A stretch of DNA of 64,000 nt, from positions 124,001-188,000 of the forward strand of contig NZ_JAAXPS010000004.1 in the NCBI RefSeq assembly GCF_012396555.1. Direction: 5' to 3'. Source of the DNA: Facklamia miroungae (GTDB lineage Bacteria > Bacillota > Bacilli > Lactobacillales > Aerococcaceae). A model generated the notes under the pieces. It had not been told where the DNA came from and ran no database searches. It worked only from the letters and a program-made list of their open reading frames with translations. A program made the translations under genes and the position numbers. This document shows, in pieces, positions 55,678 to 64,000 of the stretch. The number at the start of each line of letters is the position of its first letter. The first letter of the stretch is position 1.

Positions 55678-57081
55678 CTAGAATAGTCGTTCTTGTATAT
55701 TATGGGTGACATCGTGGCGTTCATTCGTATAAGCATCCAAAATTTTCTTTTGTCGTTCAGTTAGTTTTTCTTGGGGTATAGTATATAGATCAGCAATAAT
55801 TTCTTTGGGAAAGAAAATACGATGATCACCTCTAACCTGTCCAGTTAGAGAATGAACCAAACTTGAAACTTGAGAAAGTTCAACCACCTGATTCGTCTTA
55901 GTGACTAAATCAATTTGTACTTTCTGACTGGAGTGATAAGGGCGATAATAATCGTAAGGAAGGTCAAAACTCGAATCTTCATTAATATAGTAGTTGGGAT
56001 TAAAACCAGATTCACTCAATTCATTAAAGATAGCAGTGCGTAACTCTTCTCTTTCTTCATCATTAGTAATAATAGATTTAAATGGTTTACGATTAATAAA
56101 ACGATAGGCTAAATCAGCAAGGATCGGATCTTCTTCATCTGACCATTGAATAAAATAAGCATTCATAATATGATCATCTAATTTTAGGTAGTCACCGAGT
56201 GTCCAATTGTTATTTAAAAAGGGTTCTAACAAATGGATAGGAGCCTTGATATTTTGACAATGTTCTCGACCAAGATAGCAATCCTTAGCCCGAGCTAGAA
56301 GACCTTTAAGTACTTGTTCCATTCCTCTAGATACAGGGTGGAAATAGACCTGCATATACATTTGATAACGGCTCATTATATAATCTTCGACAGCGTGCAT
56401 ACCCGAAAAATCAAAAACGATTCTCTGATTGAAAGGACGAATCACACGGGAAATTCTCGTTAAATCAAATTCACCATAGGAAACTCCTGCATAGAAAGCA
56501 TCTCTGCGTAAGTAATCCATCCGATCGGCATCAATCTGGCTCGAGATAAGTTGAACAACTTGTTGGTTAGGATAGGTCTTATTTATAACACTCGCTACTT
56601 TTTCAGGAAAATCTTCACCTAGTCTTCGAAGGACTTGGTTGACTTCGGTTTCCTTAGAGGTAATAATTAGTTGGGTTAAAGCTTCATGATCAGTATTAAA
56701 AATAGACTCAAAGGTGTGAGAAAAGGGGCCATGTCCAATATCATGTAGAAGAGCAGCGCAAATAGCCACCATACGTTCTTCATTATTCCATAGCCCATCT
56801 CCTTCTTCTTTTGAACGGTAATTACGGTCGAACTGACTAATAATACGCCGTGTAATCTCATAAACTCCCAATGAATGATTAAAACGTGAATGTTCTGCCC
56901 CATGAAAGGTGTAGGAAGAGGTACCTAGCTGTTTAATACGTCGTAGTCGTTGGAACTCTCGTGTATCGATTAGATCGATGATAATACGGTCCCGAATGTG
57001 AATATAATCATGAACGGGATCTCTAAAAACTTTTTCGCGCTCAAGTTTTTGTCGGGCAACTATATTTTGGAACTCAGACAA
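55678..57081 (-). CDS. HD-domain phosphohydrolase, dNTP triphosphohydrolase-like (YwfO family)
   Basis: A protein of 467 residues. It has HSRFNHSLGVYEI, the catalytic HD in LLHDIGHGPFSH and the later Asp in QIDADRMDYLRRD, matching the SAMHD1-like bacterial family. These enzymes hydrolyse dNTPs or related nucleotides; in Enterococcus and Bacillus relatives this affects nucleotide pools. It is followed by a NUDIX hydrolase, which fits nucleotide housekeeping. Confidence 0.93.
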   Translation of the reverse strand: MSEFQNIVARQKLEREKVFRDPVHDYIHIRDRIIIDLIDTREFQRLRRIKQLGTSSYTFHGAEHSRFNHSLGVYEITRRIISQFDRNYRSKEEGDGLWNNEERMVAICAALLHDIGHGPFSHTFESIFNTDHEALTQLIITSKETEVNQVLRRLGEDFPEKVASVINKTYPNQQVVQLISSQIDADRMDYLRRDAFYAGVSYGEFDLTRISRVIRPFNQRIVFDFSGMHAVEDYIMSRYQMYMQVYFHPVSRGMEQVLKGLLARAKDCYLGREHCQNIKAPIHLLEPFLNNNWTLGDYLKLDDHIMNAYFIQWSDEEDPILADLAYRFINRKPFKSIITNDEEREELRTAIFNELSESGFNPNYYINEDSSFDLPYDYYRPYHSSQKVQIDLVTKTNQVVELSQVSSLVHSLTGQVRGDHRIFFPKEIIADLYTIPQEKLTERQKKILDAYTNERHDVTHNIQERLF

Positions 57082-57105
57082 TTTTTTTCACTCCTTTAAG
57101 AATCT

Positions 57106-57966
57106 CTAGGAAAGAGGTTGAATCTTTTGACTGCGTAGATAAGCTTTTTCAAATTGAGGGTGATAGATGGCTTCTAATTCAGTATCTTGGTAATCTCCTT
57201 GCTCGAGATGAGTTACTTTATTTAGATAATCGAGGAAGTCTTTTTGATAATCCGCTAGAGTTAAATCCTGATCAAGCATTTCAGAAAGTGTTGACATAGA
57301 GGAAGGATCGACAAGGGGAAAACGATGGTCTGCCTGAGCAATTGAATAGAAATTTTTCATTAACTGTCCCCGGGCAAACTGGTTGCCGTTGACCCCAATA
57401 TAAGCAGCTGTAGTGACAGAGTCTTTATAGCGCCGTTGTGCGATACCTCCTACTTTTTTCTGATTAATCACAATGTCATATTTACCAGGACAATAGGAGT
57501 TTGGTATCTCATAAGCTTCAATAGTCAAACCATATCGCTTTAGACTAGCTTGAATAACAGCAATAGAAAAGTTGAAGGCTTGATCAATCGACAAGTTAAC
57601 AGAGCGATTATCAGTAACGATTGCAAAATTAAGAATACCAGCATCCTCAACAACACCTAGCCCTCCATGTGGTCTTACCGATACTTGATAGTCAGAGTCC
57701 TTAAGGAAACTAACACCTTGAGTAAGATTTGGCAAGAGCTTGTCTTTTGCTCCTAAAAAAACACTGGGGACAAAAATAGGATAAAAATGAAAAATTCCAT
57801 ATAATTTTTCGTTTGATAGTTGATTGTTTTTTAGTAAAAGATATCTTAGGAAGCAGTCTTGGTATGCTAGGGCGACATCCCGTTGATCTTTCAATGGATT
57901 GCCCTGTTCTTGAAAAACTAACCAATTATGTTGCGAAAGAATCGATAGCATATTAGAATCGGTCAT
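57106..57966 (-). CDS. lipL: octanoyl/lipoyl transferase LipL-type (lipoate-protein ligase family)
   Basis: A protein of 286 residues of the BPL/LplA fold. It shows RPHGGLGVVEDAGILNFAIV and the cysteine in NSYCPGKYDIVINQKKVGGIAQ, which in LipL forms the acyl-enzyme when moving octanoyl groups from GcvH to E2 proteins. The Cys favours LipL over LplA, but a lipoate ligase role is not excluded. The upstream start codon is ATG 57966. Confidence 0.85.
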   Translation of the reverse strand: MTDSNMLSILSQHNWLVFQEQGNPLKDQRDVALAYQDCFLRYLLLKNNQLSNEKLYGIFHFYPIFVPSVFLGAKDKLLPNLTQGVSFLKDSDYQVSVRPHGGLGVVEDAGILNFAIVTDNRSVNLSIDQAFNFSIAVIQASLKRYGLTIEAYEIPNSYCPGKYDIVINQKKVGGIAQRRYKDSVTTAAYIGVNGNQFARGQLMKNFYSIAQADHRFPLVDPSSMSTLSEMLDQDLTLADYQKDFLDYLNKVTHLEQGDYQDTELEAIYHPQFEKAYLRSQKIQPLS

Positions 57967-58080
57967 TGACGAATACTCCTTGAATTGTTAAATTGTAAAG
58001 GCTATTAACACTTTGATTATAGCAAATTTTGTTTTATAATAACATGAAAGCTTTAATTATGAATGTTTATATTCGATAGC

Positions 58081-58153
58081 GCACCAGTAGCTCAGCTGGA
58101 TAGAGCACTCGCCTCCTAAGCGAAAGATGATGGTTCGAGTCCGTCCTGGTGTA
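58081..58153 (+). tRNA. tRNA-Arg, anticodon CCT
   Basis: A 73-base cloverleaf: acceptor GCACCAG/CTGGTGT, D arm GCTC...GAGC, anticodon arm CTCGC-CTCCTAA-GCGAA (first pair mismatched) with anticodon CCT, T arm GATGG-TTCGAGT-CCGTC. No CCA is encoded. It lies between divergent lipL and the DUF1934 gene. Confidence 0.97.
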
Positions 58154-58184
58154 TTAGAGACGACATAAGGATGAGAGGAGAAAG

Positions 58185-58601
58185 ATGGAAAAACAAGTAG
58201 TTGATGTTTATGTCGAACAAAAAGTAAAATATGCTGAAAATGATCATTCAGATTGTTGGGAGCATTCCTGTCAAGGGCATGCATTGAGTCTTTCCACTTA
58301 TCAAAAAATTATTTATCAAGATCAATTGGGGAAAAAGGTTGAAGTAAAGTGGCAACCTCCTGAATCGGCGAGTATTAAGCAAGTAAAAGTTGTCCAAGGG
58401 CAGCAGACTTTGATTTTTAGTTTACATCATCCCACTATTACAAGGTATCAAAGTGAGTATGGAATATTAGTTTTCGATATAATAACTCAAAGGATTGAGT
58501 ATGAAGAATCATCAGTCGGTAAAGTTTTAGAAATTTCTTATCAAATGCGAATGAATAATCAACCACTTGGTGATTATTTCTTTCATTTAAAAATTTCATG
58601 A
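58185..58601 (+). CDS. DUF1934 (YwiB-like) protein
   Basis: A 138-residue beta-barrel type protein with VDVYVEQKVKY, the YQKIIYQDQLG segment and the final strand YFFHLKIS, the DUF1934 pattern. In Bacillota it often lies near argS or rpoE; here it sits between tRNA-Arg and rpoE. The function is unknown. AGAGGAG precedes the ATG. Confidence 0.87.
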   Translation: MEKQVVDVYVEQKVKYAENDHSDCWEHSCQGHALSLSTYQKIIYQDQLGKKVEVKWQPPESASIKQVKVVQGQQTLIFSLHHPTITRYQSEYGILVFDIITQRIEYEESSVGKVLEISYQMRMNNQPLGDYFFHLKIS

Positions 58602-58648
58602 TAAAAAATATAGAATTTAAAGAGTAGCGAAGTTTAAGGAGGATAATA

Positions 58649-59314
58649 ATGGAATTAAAAAAATTTGAAGGTCAACTTAAAGAGGAATTATCGTTAATCG
58701 AAGTAGCTTATGCCATTCTTGAAGAAAAAGGTGATGCTGTCGACTTCACACAACTGCTTTTAGAGATTCAAAATTATTTAGAGCTTCCAGAAGAGATGCT
58801 TGAAGCGAAAATGATCCGTTTCTATACAGATTTAAATATAGATGGTCGCTTTATTTCTGTTGGAGATAATCGATGGGGATTAAGATCTTGGTATGCAGTT
58901 GACGAAATTGACGAAGAGATTATTACTTCTTCTGAAGAAGAAGCACCAAAACGTCGTAAGAAGAAGTCTGGAAAAGTAAATGCCTTTGCTGATAATGAAG
59001 AAGATATGATTGATTATAACGACGATGATCCAGAAGATAGCGATGACGGCTATGTCTATGACGAAGATGATGAAGTTGAAGAAGACGAAGATGACGATCC
59101 AATTGAAATTTTAGTGGCAGATGTTGAAGAAGATGAACCAGATGAAGATGAAGAGCTAAATGAATATAAAGCAGATTTATCTGAATTAGGAGAAGATGAA
59201 ATTGATCTCGATGAAGAGGGAGATTTTGAAGAAGATGAAGAAGACGAGGATGAGGATGAAGATCTGAAAGAAATAGATGAGGATATAGAAGAAGACGAGG
59301 ATATAGAAGAATAA
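58649..59314 (+). CDS. rpoE: RNA polymerase delta subunit
   Basis: A protein of 221 residues. The folded N-terminal HARE-HTH domain (residues about 1-90, [30 protein letters not shown]) is followed by a very acidic, unstructured tail of Asp/Glu after KRRKKKSGK. Delta promotes RNA polymerase recycling and specificity. The tail is longer than in Bacillus (221 against about 173 residues). AAGGAGG precedes the ATG. Confidence 0.97.
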   Translation: MELKKFEGQLKEELSLIEVAYAILEEKGDAVDFTQLLLEIQNYLELPEEMLEAKMIRFYTDLNIDGRFISVGDNRWGLRSWYAVDEIDEEIITSSEEEAPKRRKKKSGKVNAFADNEEDMIDYNDDDPEDSDDGYVYDEDDEVEEDEDDDPIEILVADVEEDEPDEDEELNEYKADLSELGEDEIDLDEEGDFEEDEEDEDEDEDLKEIDEDIEEDEDIEE

Positions 59315-59368
59315 AGTCAAGTTAAAATATCAGCATGACTTCCCTTAGAATTTCTAAAATAGAGAGAT

Positions 59369-59407
59369 GAAGACTTATCTGTCAGTATAGATAGGTCTTC
59401 TCTTTTT
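59369..59407 (+). terminator. rho-independent terminator after rpoE
   Basis: GAAGACTTATCT (59369-59380) pairs with AGATAGGTCTTC (59389-59400) with one G-T pair, followed by a T tract. Confidence 0.9.
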
Positions 59408-59548
59408 ATTCTAGGAAGTTACTTTAAAAACTCTTTTTATGAAGTTCATTCAAGTTGCGGATGTCACGATTAGGTAACAATTTATTGATTCATTCGAAAC
59501 TTATGGGTTAATATGATAAAATACGCCTATATTATAAGAAATTAGGAT

Positions 59549-60409
59549 GTGGAATCATTGTCACAGAATAGTAGTCAGGACAACCAGACAAATTTCATGT
59601 TGCTTAAACAGCTACTTGTTCATCAGCATTATCAAGCCATTTTATCCTTTATTGAAGATCACCCTTCATGGAGGAGTCAGCGTCTGATTACACTACTCCA
59701 TTTAGGACATGCTTATGTTCATACCGATTTGAAAACGATTGAAGATTTGTCTGGAAAAGTCGATATGGAATATCTTACCAAGCCTAATCTACTAGAGCGG
59801 CGTGTCTATTCTTATGCACAAAGCTTAGCTATAAAATTAGAAATGAAAGAATATGATGATTACTTGAGAGCGATCACTCCTTTATTAGTGGATGTATTAA
59901 GATTAGTACTGGAAGCCACAGTTTTTCCGGATCTTGATCGCTATTTGGTTGAAGTGATGAAGGAAACTGAGAATGAAACACCCATTTATCGTGGTTTACA
60001 ATGGAATGAAGCGTTAATAGAATCGGACAAGAATAGTAAAATTAAAAAAACTTGGAACCGATACTACGGGCAATATTTTAATTATTCGCATTATGTATCT
60101 TCTAGTCACTTATTAAAATTAGTGCATGATTATGTGAAAAACCCAACTATTTTAAATTTAGCGACCCAAATGCGTCATATTGAAAAATACGCCAGAAATA
60201 TTGTCGCCCATGAATTAATTTATGTTGACGATGAGTGGTTAATGCATCGTATTAATATGGATGCCAAAGGAATTCATCAACAAATTATTAATTTGATAAA
60301 TGCTGCCGGACTAAATGATCCCAAGCAATGGCAAGGTTTATCTCATATCCAAGCAGCCATTGAAGAAGAATTGCTAACAATTTATACGAAAATGATGAAA
60401 GAAGAATAA
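59549..60409 (+). CDS. lone HEPN-type protein resembling the Csm6 nuclease domain
   Basis: A 286-residue soluble, mostly helical protein. It contains [11 protein letters not shown], an Rx4H motif with a preceding Asn and following hydrophobic residues, the catalytic signature of HEPN ribonucleases including Csm6. The first 150 residues are helical without a clear CARF domain, and no CRISPR genes are nearby. The start is uncertain (GTG 59549 or TTG 59558). It is placed between rpoE and murA where many Bacillota have pyrG. It could be an RNase of a defence or stress system, or a conserved protein that has lost that role; nuclease activity is only inferred. Confidence 0.5.
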   Translation: MESLSQNSSQDNQTNFMLLKQLLVHQHYQAILSFIEDHPSWRSQRLITLLHLGHAYVHTDLKTIEDLSGKVDMEYLTKPNLLERRVYSYAQSLAIKLEMKEYDDYLRAITPLLVDVLRLVLEATVFPDLDRYLVEVMKETENETPIYRGLQWNEALIESDKNSKIKKTWNRYYGQYFNYSHYVSSSHLLKLVHDYVKNPTILNLATQMRHIEKYARNIVAHELIYVDDEWLMHRINMDAKGIHQQIINLINAAGLNDPKQWQGLSHIQAAIEEELLTIYTKMMKEE

Positions 60410-60435
60410 ATTTGATAAAAAAGGAGTCATTGTTT

Positions 60436-61704
60436 ATGAAAAAACTGATCATCCGCGGGGGTAAAGCGCTGAATGGAGAAATTAATATTAATGGAGCAAA
60501 AAATTCTACAGTCGCCTTGATTCCAGCAGCGATTTTAGCCGACTCGGAGGTTGTCTTAGAAGGTGTCCCAGATATTCAAGATGTTCATTCTTTACTTGAG
60601 ATTTTGGATGAATTCCACGTTAAGACTTCTTTTGAAAATAATATATTGAAGATAGACCCTTCTCAGATGCAATCGATCCCAATGCCTACAGGGAAAATCC
60701 AAAGTTTACGAGCTTCATATTACTTTATGGGAGCTACCCTTTCGAAATTTGGTGAAGGAGTAATTGGTTTGCCGGGTGGATGCTTCTTAGGACCTCGCCC
60801 CATTGATCAACATGTTAAAGCTTTTCGGGCTTTAGGTGCGGTGGTGGAAGATGAGTATGGGGTAATAACTCTGTCAACGCCCGAAGGACTTAATGGTAAT
60901 CGGATCTATATGGACGTGGTTTCTGTTGGAGCGACGATTAATACAATTTTAGCTTCTGTAAGAGCAAAGGGGAAAACGATTATCGAGAATGCTGCTCGTG
61001 AACCAGAAATTATCGATTTAGTAACTCTCTTGAATAAGATGGGAGCAAAAATTCGTGGAGCGGGAACCTCTGTGATTCGAATTGAGGGAGTAGATCGACT
61101 AGAAGGAACCACTCATACCATCATACCCGACCGAATCGAAGCGGGCACTTACATTTCAGTAGCAGTGGCCATGGGAAATGAAATAAAAATTAATAATGTT
61201 ATTTTTGAACATATTGAAAGTTTCATCGCTAAGTTAAACGAGATGGGAGCGAAAATGGAAATTGGAGAAGATAGTATTCTTGTCCATCGCTCGGATGATT
61301 TGAAGATGGTTTCATTAAAGACACAACCCTATCCTGGGTTTGCTACTGACTTACAACAACCCTTAACGCCAGTTCTAATTAAAGCCTCCGGTAAAGGTAC
61401 AATTACTGATACTATCTACCCGCAAAGGGTTAAGCATATACCTGAATTAAATCGGATGGGAGCTAATATTAAAGTAGATGGTGATATTATTCGCGTTGAA
61501 GGCCCAGCTGATTTAACGGGAGCTCCTGTACGTGCAAGTGACTTAAGAGCCGGAGCTTGTCTTGTTATAGCAGGTTTAATGGCTGATGGTGTGACTGAAA
61601 TAACAGGTGTTGATAATATCTTAAGAGGTTATTCTAATATCGTTGAAAAGTTACAGGAGGTTGGTGCTGATATTCAGATGATTGAAGACGATGAGCAAGA
61701 ATAG
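60436..61704 (+). CDS. murA: UDP-N-acetylglucosamine 1-carboxyvinyltransferase MurA
   Basis: An EPSP-synthase-fold enzyme of 422 residues from ATG 60436 (AAGGAG upstream). The PEP-binding cysteine is in [16 protein letters not shown], in the place of Cys115. [14 protein letters not shown] and [12 protein letters not shown] are further family motifs. It catalyses the first committed step of peptidoglycan synthesis and is the fosfomycin target. The next gene is rho, as often in Lactobacillales. Confidence 0.96.
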   Translation: MKKLIIRGGKALNGEININGAKNSTVALIPAAILADSEVVLEGVPDIQDVHSLLEILDEFHVKTSFENNILKIDPSQMQSIPMPTGKIQSLRASYYFMGATLSKFGEGVIGLPGGCFLGPRPIDQHVKAFRALGAVVEDEYGVITLSTPEGLNGNRIYMDVVSVGATINTILASVRAKGKTIIENAAREPEIIDLVTLLNKMGAKIRGAGTSVIRIEGVDRLEGTTHTIIPDRIEAGTYISVAVAMGNEIKINNVIFEHIESFIAKLNEMGAKMEIGEDSILVHRSDDLKMVSLKTQPYPGFATDLQQPLTPVLIKASGKGTITDTIYPQRVKHIPELNRMGANIKVDGDIIRVEGPADLTGAPVRASDLRAGACLVIAGLMADGVTEITGVDNILRGYSNIVEKLQEVGADIQMIEDDEQE

Positions 61705-61718
61705 AAAGGACATACCTA

Positions 61719-62987
61719 GTGAGTGATGCATTTTCCTTAGAAAATTTATTAAACAAAGAAGTAAAAGACCTGTATGCCTATGCTAGAGAATTAAAAATTC
61801 CTGACTTTAGTCAGTTATCAAAAAAAGAACTTGCTTTGGCAGTGATGCGAACACAAAAAGAAAAGCAAGGTTTCTTTCAAGTGGAAGGAATCTTGGATAT
61901 ACCTAATGAAGAAAATGGGCTTGCTTTTATCCGTCCTATTAATTTTTCACCGAGTAGAGAAGACGTTTATATTTCTGACTCGCAAATCCGTCGTTTTTCC
62001 TTAAGAAATGGCGATCGAGTAGGAGGTCCTGCGCGCCCACCTAAAGATTCAGAACGTTATTATGGTTTAATGCAAATTTCAAGCGTCAATGGACGAGAAC
62101 CAGAAGAAACAATTAATCGAGATGCGTTTGTAAGTTTAACACCTATCTATCCAGACCGCCAGATAAAATTAGAATATAAACAAAACGTGATCTCTAATCG
62201 GATGATCGATGTAATTGCCCCGATTGGGTTTGGTCAGAGGGGACTGATAGTAGCACCTCCTAAGGCAGGAAAGACAACGATTATTAAAGAAATCGCTCGA
62301 GGGATAGCCACCAATTCTCCAGACAGCAAATTATTTATTCTTTTAATTGATGAACGGCCTGAAGAGGTAACAGACATAGAACGATCAGTAAAAGCAGAGG
62401 TAGTTTCATCAACATTTGATCAAAAGCCTCAAAATCATGTGCGTTTAGCTGATTTATTACTTTCTCATGCGCGCCGCCTGGTAGAAGATGGGCAAGATGT
62501 AGTAATCTTATTAGATTCAATTACACGCTTAGCTAGAGCCTATAATCTGGTAGTGCGACCAAGTGGTAGAACCCTTAGTGGAGGATTCGATCCTGCTGCT
62601 TTTTATTTCCCAAAACGCTTTTTTGGTTCTGCTCGAAATATTGAAAATGGGGGTTCATTAACAATTTTAGCAACTGCTTTAGTTGATACTGGATCAAGAA
62701 TGGATGACATTATCTATGAGGAGTTTAAAGGGACTGGTAACATGGAGTTGCATTTATCAAGGGAACTAGGTCAGAGACGTATTTTCCCAGCAATAGATAT
62801 AAAAAAATCTTCAACTCGAAAAGAAGACTTATTAATTCAAGAAGATTACTTAAATCAAATATGGGATTTGCGCAATCTTATGACCTCAAACGGCTTAGAA
62901 TATACCGAACAATTAATTCAATTAATGCGACAGACGGACAATAATCAAGATTTTTTTGCACAGTTATCCAAACTTTCAAGTAAATAA
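61719..62987 (+). CDS. rho: transcription termination factor Rho
   Basis: A protein of about 422 residues starting at GTG 61719. It has the N-terminal helix bundle ([20 protein letters not shown]), an RNA-binding cold-shock-like domain, then the ATPase core with APPKAGKTT (Walker A), LLIDERPEE and [17 protein letters not shown]. It is a hexameric helicase that ends transcription. It lacks the long polar insertions of high-GC species. Confidence 0.97.
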   Translation: MSDAFSLENLLNKEVKDLYAYARELKIPDFSQLSKKELALAVMRTQKEKQGFFQVEGILDIPNEENGLAFIRPINFSPSREDVYISDSQIRRFSLRNGDRVGGPARPPKDSERYYGLMQISSVNGREPEETINRDAFVSLTPIYPDRQIKLEYKQNVISNRMIDVIAPIGFGQRGLIVAPPKAGKTTIIKEIARGIATNSPDSKLFILLIDERPEEVTDIERSVKAEVVSSTFDQKPQNHVRLADLLLSHARRLVEDGQDVVILLDSITRLARAYNLVVRPSGRTLSGGFDPAAFYFPKRFFGSARNIENGGSLTILATALVDTGSRMDDIIYEEFKGTGNMELHLSRELGQRRIFPAIDIKKSSTRKEDLLIQEDYLNQIWDLRNLMTSNGLEYTEQLIQLMRQTDNNQDFFAQLSKLSSK

Positions 62988-62996
62988 ATAGGAAAT

Positions 62997-63023
62997 ACCC
63001 TTACTAAGTGAGGGTTCTTTTTT
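62997..63023 (+). terminator. rho-independent terminator after rho
   Basis: ACCCTTACT pairs with AGTGAGGGT with a T-G pair, followed by TCTTTTTT. Confidence 0.85.
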
Positions 63024-63080
63024 GAGAAGAACATGTATTTCTTATAGATATGGTTGAATATAGTAAGAAGGAGAATACAT

Positions 63081-64000
63081 ATGAAATGTTTGAATTGTGG
63101 GCATGACAATCGATTGGATGCTAGATATTGTTCAGATTGTGGCTTTCCTCTATATGTTGATGATTCTGAAGGAAGTGAATTAATTGAACCTCAAAACGTA
63201 GTATCGGAGATAGAAAAAGTTCAATATGATCAGAGTAACGAAATTATTGACCAAAGTCGAATGTCTCTTTACCATTCACAAGATGAGGAAAGAGAAACGG
63301 TCAAGGTAGAAGATTCAAAGAAAGATGACGATTTCCAACAGAGCAAGCGTACTGATCATTCCACTAGCATCTTAAGTAAGTGGTTGACGTGGAAAAATAT
63401 ATTTGGATTTAGCCTCATTCTCTTAAGTCTTATTAGTCTTTTAATGGTTTATCGATTGAATTATTCAAAAGAAGCGGTTGAGGAACAATTCACCAAGGGG
63501 ATTAAAAATGGCGATTATTTAAAAGCGGCAGCTGTGGTCAAGACACCTCTTACTAAAGAGCCATGGTCAGATTTAGATATAAAACGAACAATTGATCATT
63601 ATCAAGAAGCTGAGATTGATTTTCGTACTTTATTAGAAGAGGGCGATCTGTCAGAGGGCCTAAAGTGGCAAGGGATTGAAATTGCAAAAGTGGAAAGATC
63701 GGGTAGTTTTCTGTTAATTTTTCCTAAGTATGTGGTCGATCTGCATGCTTTGCCTGTTCAAATGTCTCTTTCTAATGAATACCGTGACTTGAAAATCTTG
63801 GGGGAACAACAAGTAGAACAGACTATCAATTCGAATGAGGGAATTTACATTGAGCCCCGGATTCAAAGCATCATGGTTCAGTATAGCCATCAGGGGAAAA
63901 AAGAGGAAGTTTGGCTCGATTTAGATTATCATCAGTTGAAAGATCTTAGACACCAACTTTCTTTAGTTCCTGTGACTAATGACTTGATAGTGGATGAAGC
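63081..64000 (+). CDS. zinc-ribbon membrane protein, TcaA/YvbJ-like (runs off the window)
   Basis: The frame is open from ATG 63081 (AAGAAGGAG upstream) to the window edge, about 306 codons. It begins with a zinc ribbon (CLNCGHDNRLDARYCSDCG), has a polar linker, one membrane segment (about residues 112-130, FGFSLILLSLISLLMVY) and an extracellular domain starting EAVEEQFTKGIKNGDY. This matches the TcaA/YvbJ family, cell-envelope stress-linked proteins in Bacillota. The C-terminal end is missing, so the full length is unknown. Confidence 0.85.
   Translation, partial: MKCLNCGHDNRLDARYCSDCGFPLYVDDSEGSELIEPQNVVSEIEKVQYDQSNEIIDQSRMSLYHSQDEERETVKVEDSKKDDDFQQSKRTDHSTSILSKWLTWKNIFGFSLILLSLISLLMVYRLNYSKEAVEEQFTKGIKNGDYLKAAAVVKTPLTKEPWSDLDIKRTIDHYQEAEIDFRTLLEEGDLSEGLKWQGIEIAKVERSGSFLLIFPKYVVDLHALPVQMSLSNEYRDLKILGEQQVEQTINSNEGIYIEPRIQSIMVQYSHQGKKEEVWLDLDYHQLKDLRHQLSLVPVTNDLIVDE

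Noticed and set aside
58081-58153. The tRNA-Arg gene as an integration site for a second element.
   Set aside because: No repeat of its 3' end and no integrase gene lie nearby.
59549-60409. A type III CRISPR locus.
   Set aside because: Only one HEPN-like gene; no csm/cmr, cas10 or repeat array is in the window.

Overview
The window is low-GC Gram-positive DNA. The order dnaX, ybaB, recR, tmk, darA, holB, yabA, trmN6-like, yazA, rsmI matches the Bacillus/Lactobacillales core. sufCDSUB, rpoE (delta), a DUF1934 protein, murA, rho and a Met T-box in front of metNIQ also fit Bacillota. I infer a member of the Lactobacillales, possibly Aerococcaceae/Carnobacteriaceae-like; the genus cannot be fixed from this sequence alone.

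Layout. Bases 1-6170 are chromosomal: the start of kdpD (leaving the window), two small proteins, a large secreted M14 metallopeptidase, a cold-shock protein and a small membrane protein. Bases 6228-32203 are an integrated mobile element of about 26 kb lying in the 3' end of sufB. Bases 32184-37253 are the sufCDSUB iron-sulfur operon (minus strand). Bases 37419-46785 are the dnaX-to-rsmI replication/repair/RNA-modification block, followed by a DUF218 protein and tag. Bases 46845-50394 hold a PucR-type regulator, an MsmK-type ATPase, mscL and an FAD oxidoreductase (minus strand). Then come a wrecked nitroreductase gene, a T-box with metNIQ, a membrane protein, a NUDIX/HD-domain/LipL cluster, tRNA-Arg(CCT), a DUF1934 gene, rpoE, a lone HEPN-type protein, murA, rho and the start of a zinc-ribbon membrane protein.

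The mobile element has the ICEBs1/Tn916 transfer order (relaxase, ardA, ConB/TcpC, ConC, ConD/TcpE, ConE/VirB4, ConG/VirB6, CwlT). It ends with a sigma-like orf7, orf8, xis and int next to attR. Its right end carries its own imitation of the sufB 3' end and terminator, so sufB is restored after insertion; the original sufB tail and terminator remain stranded at the left junction. The transfer machinery is decaying. The left end is a deletion scar joining a truncated Rad50/SMC-like ATPase gene to a relaxase gene lacking its N-terminus. Relaxase and conD carry in-frame TAG codons, and ardA, conB, orf7, xis and int each carry a one-base deletion.

The cargo is a class I lantibiotic locus. It has two different nisin-group precursor peptides with seven cysteines each, a dehydratase gene broken by a one-base frameshift, an exporter, a cyclase, a two-component system, a secreted protein of unknown role and a divergent LanFEG-type immunity transporter. 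No leader protease and no LanI lipoprotein are visible. As read, the locus keeps regulation, export, cyclisation and immunity intact but has a broken LanB. It may therefore be a silent or immunity-only locus unless the frameshift is a sequencing error or is bypassed.
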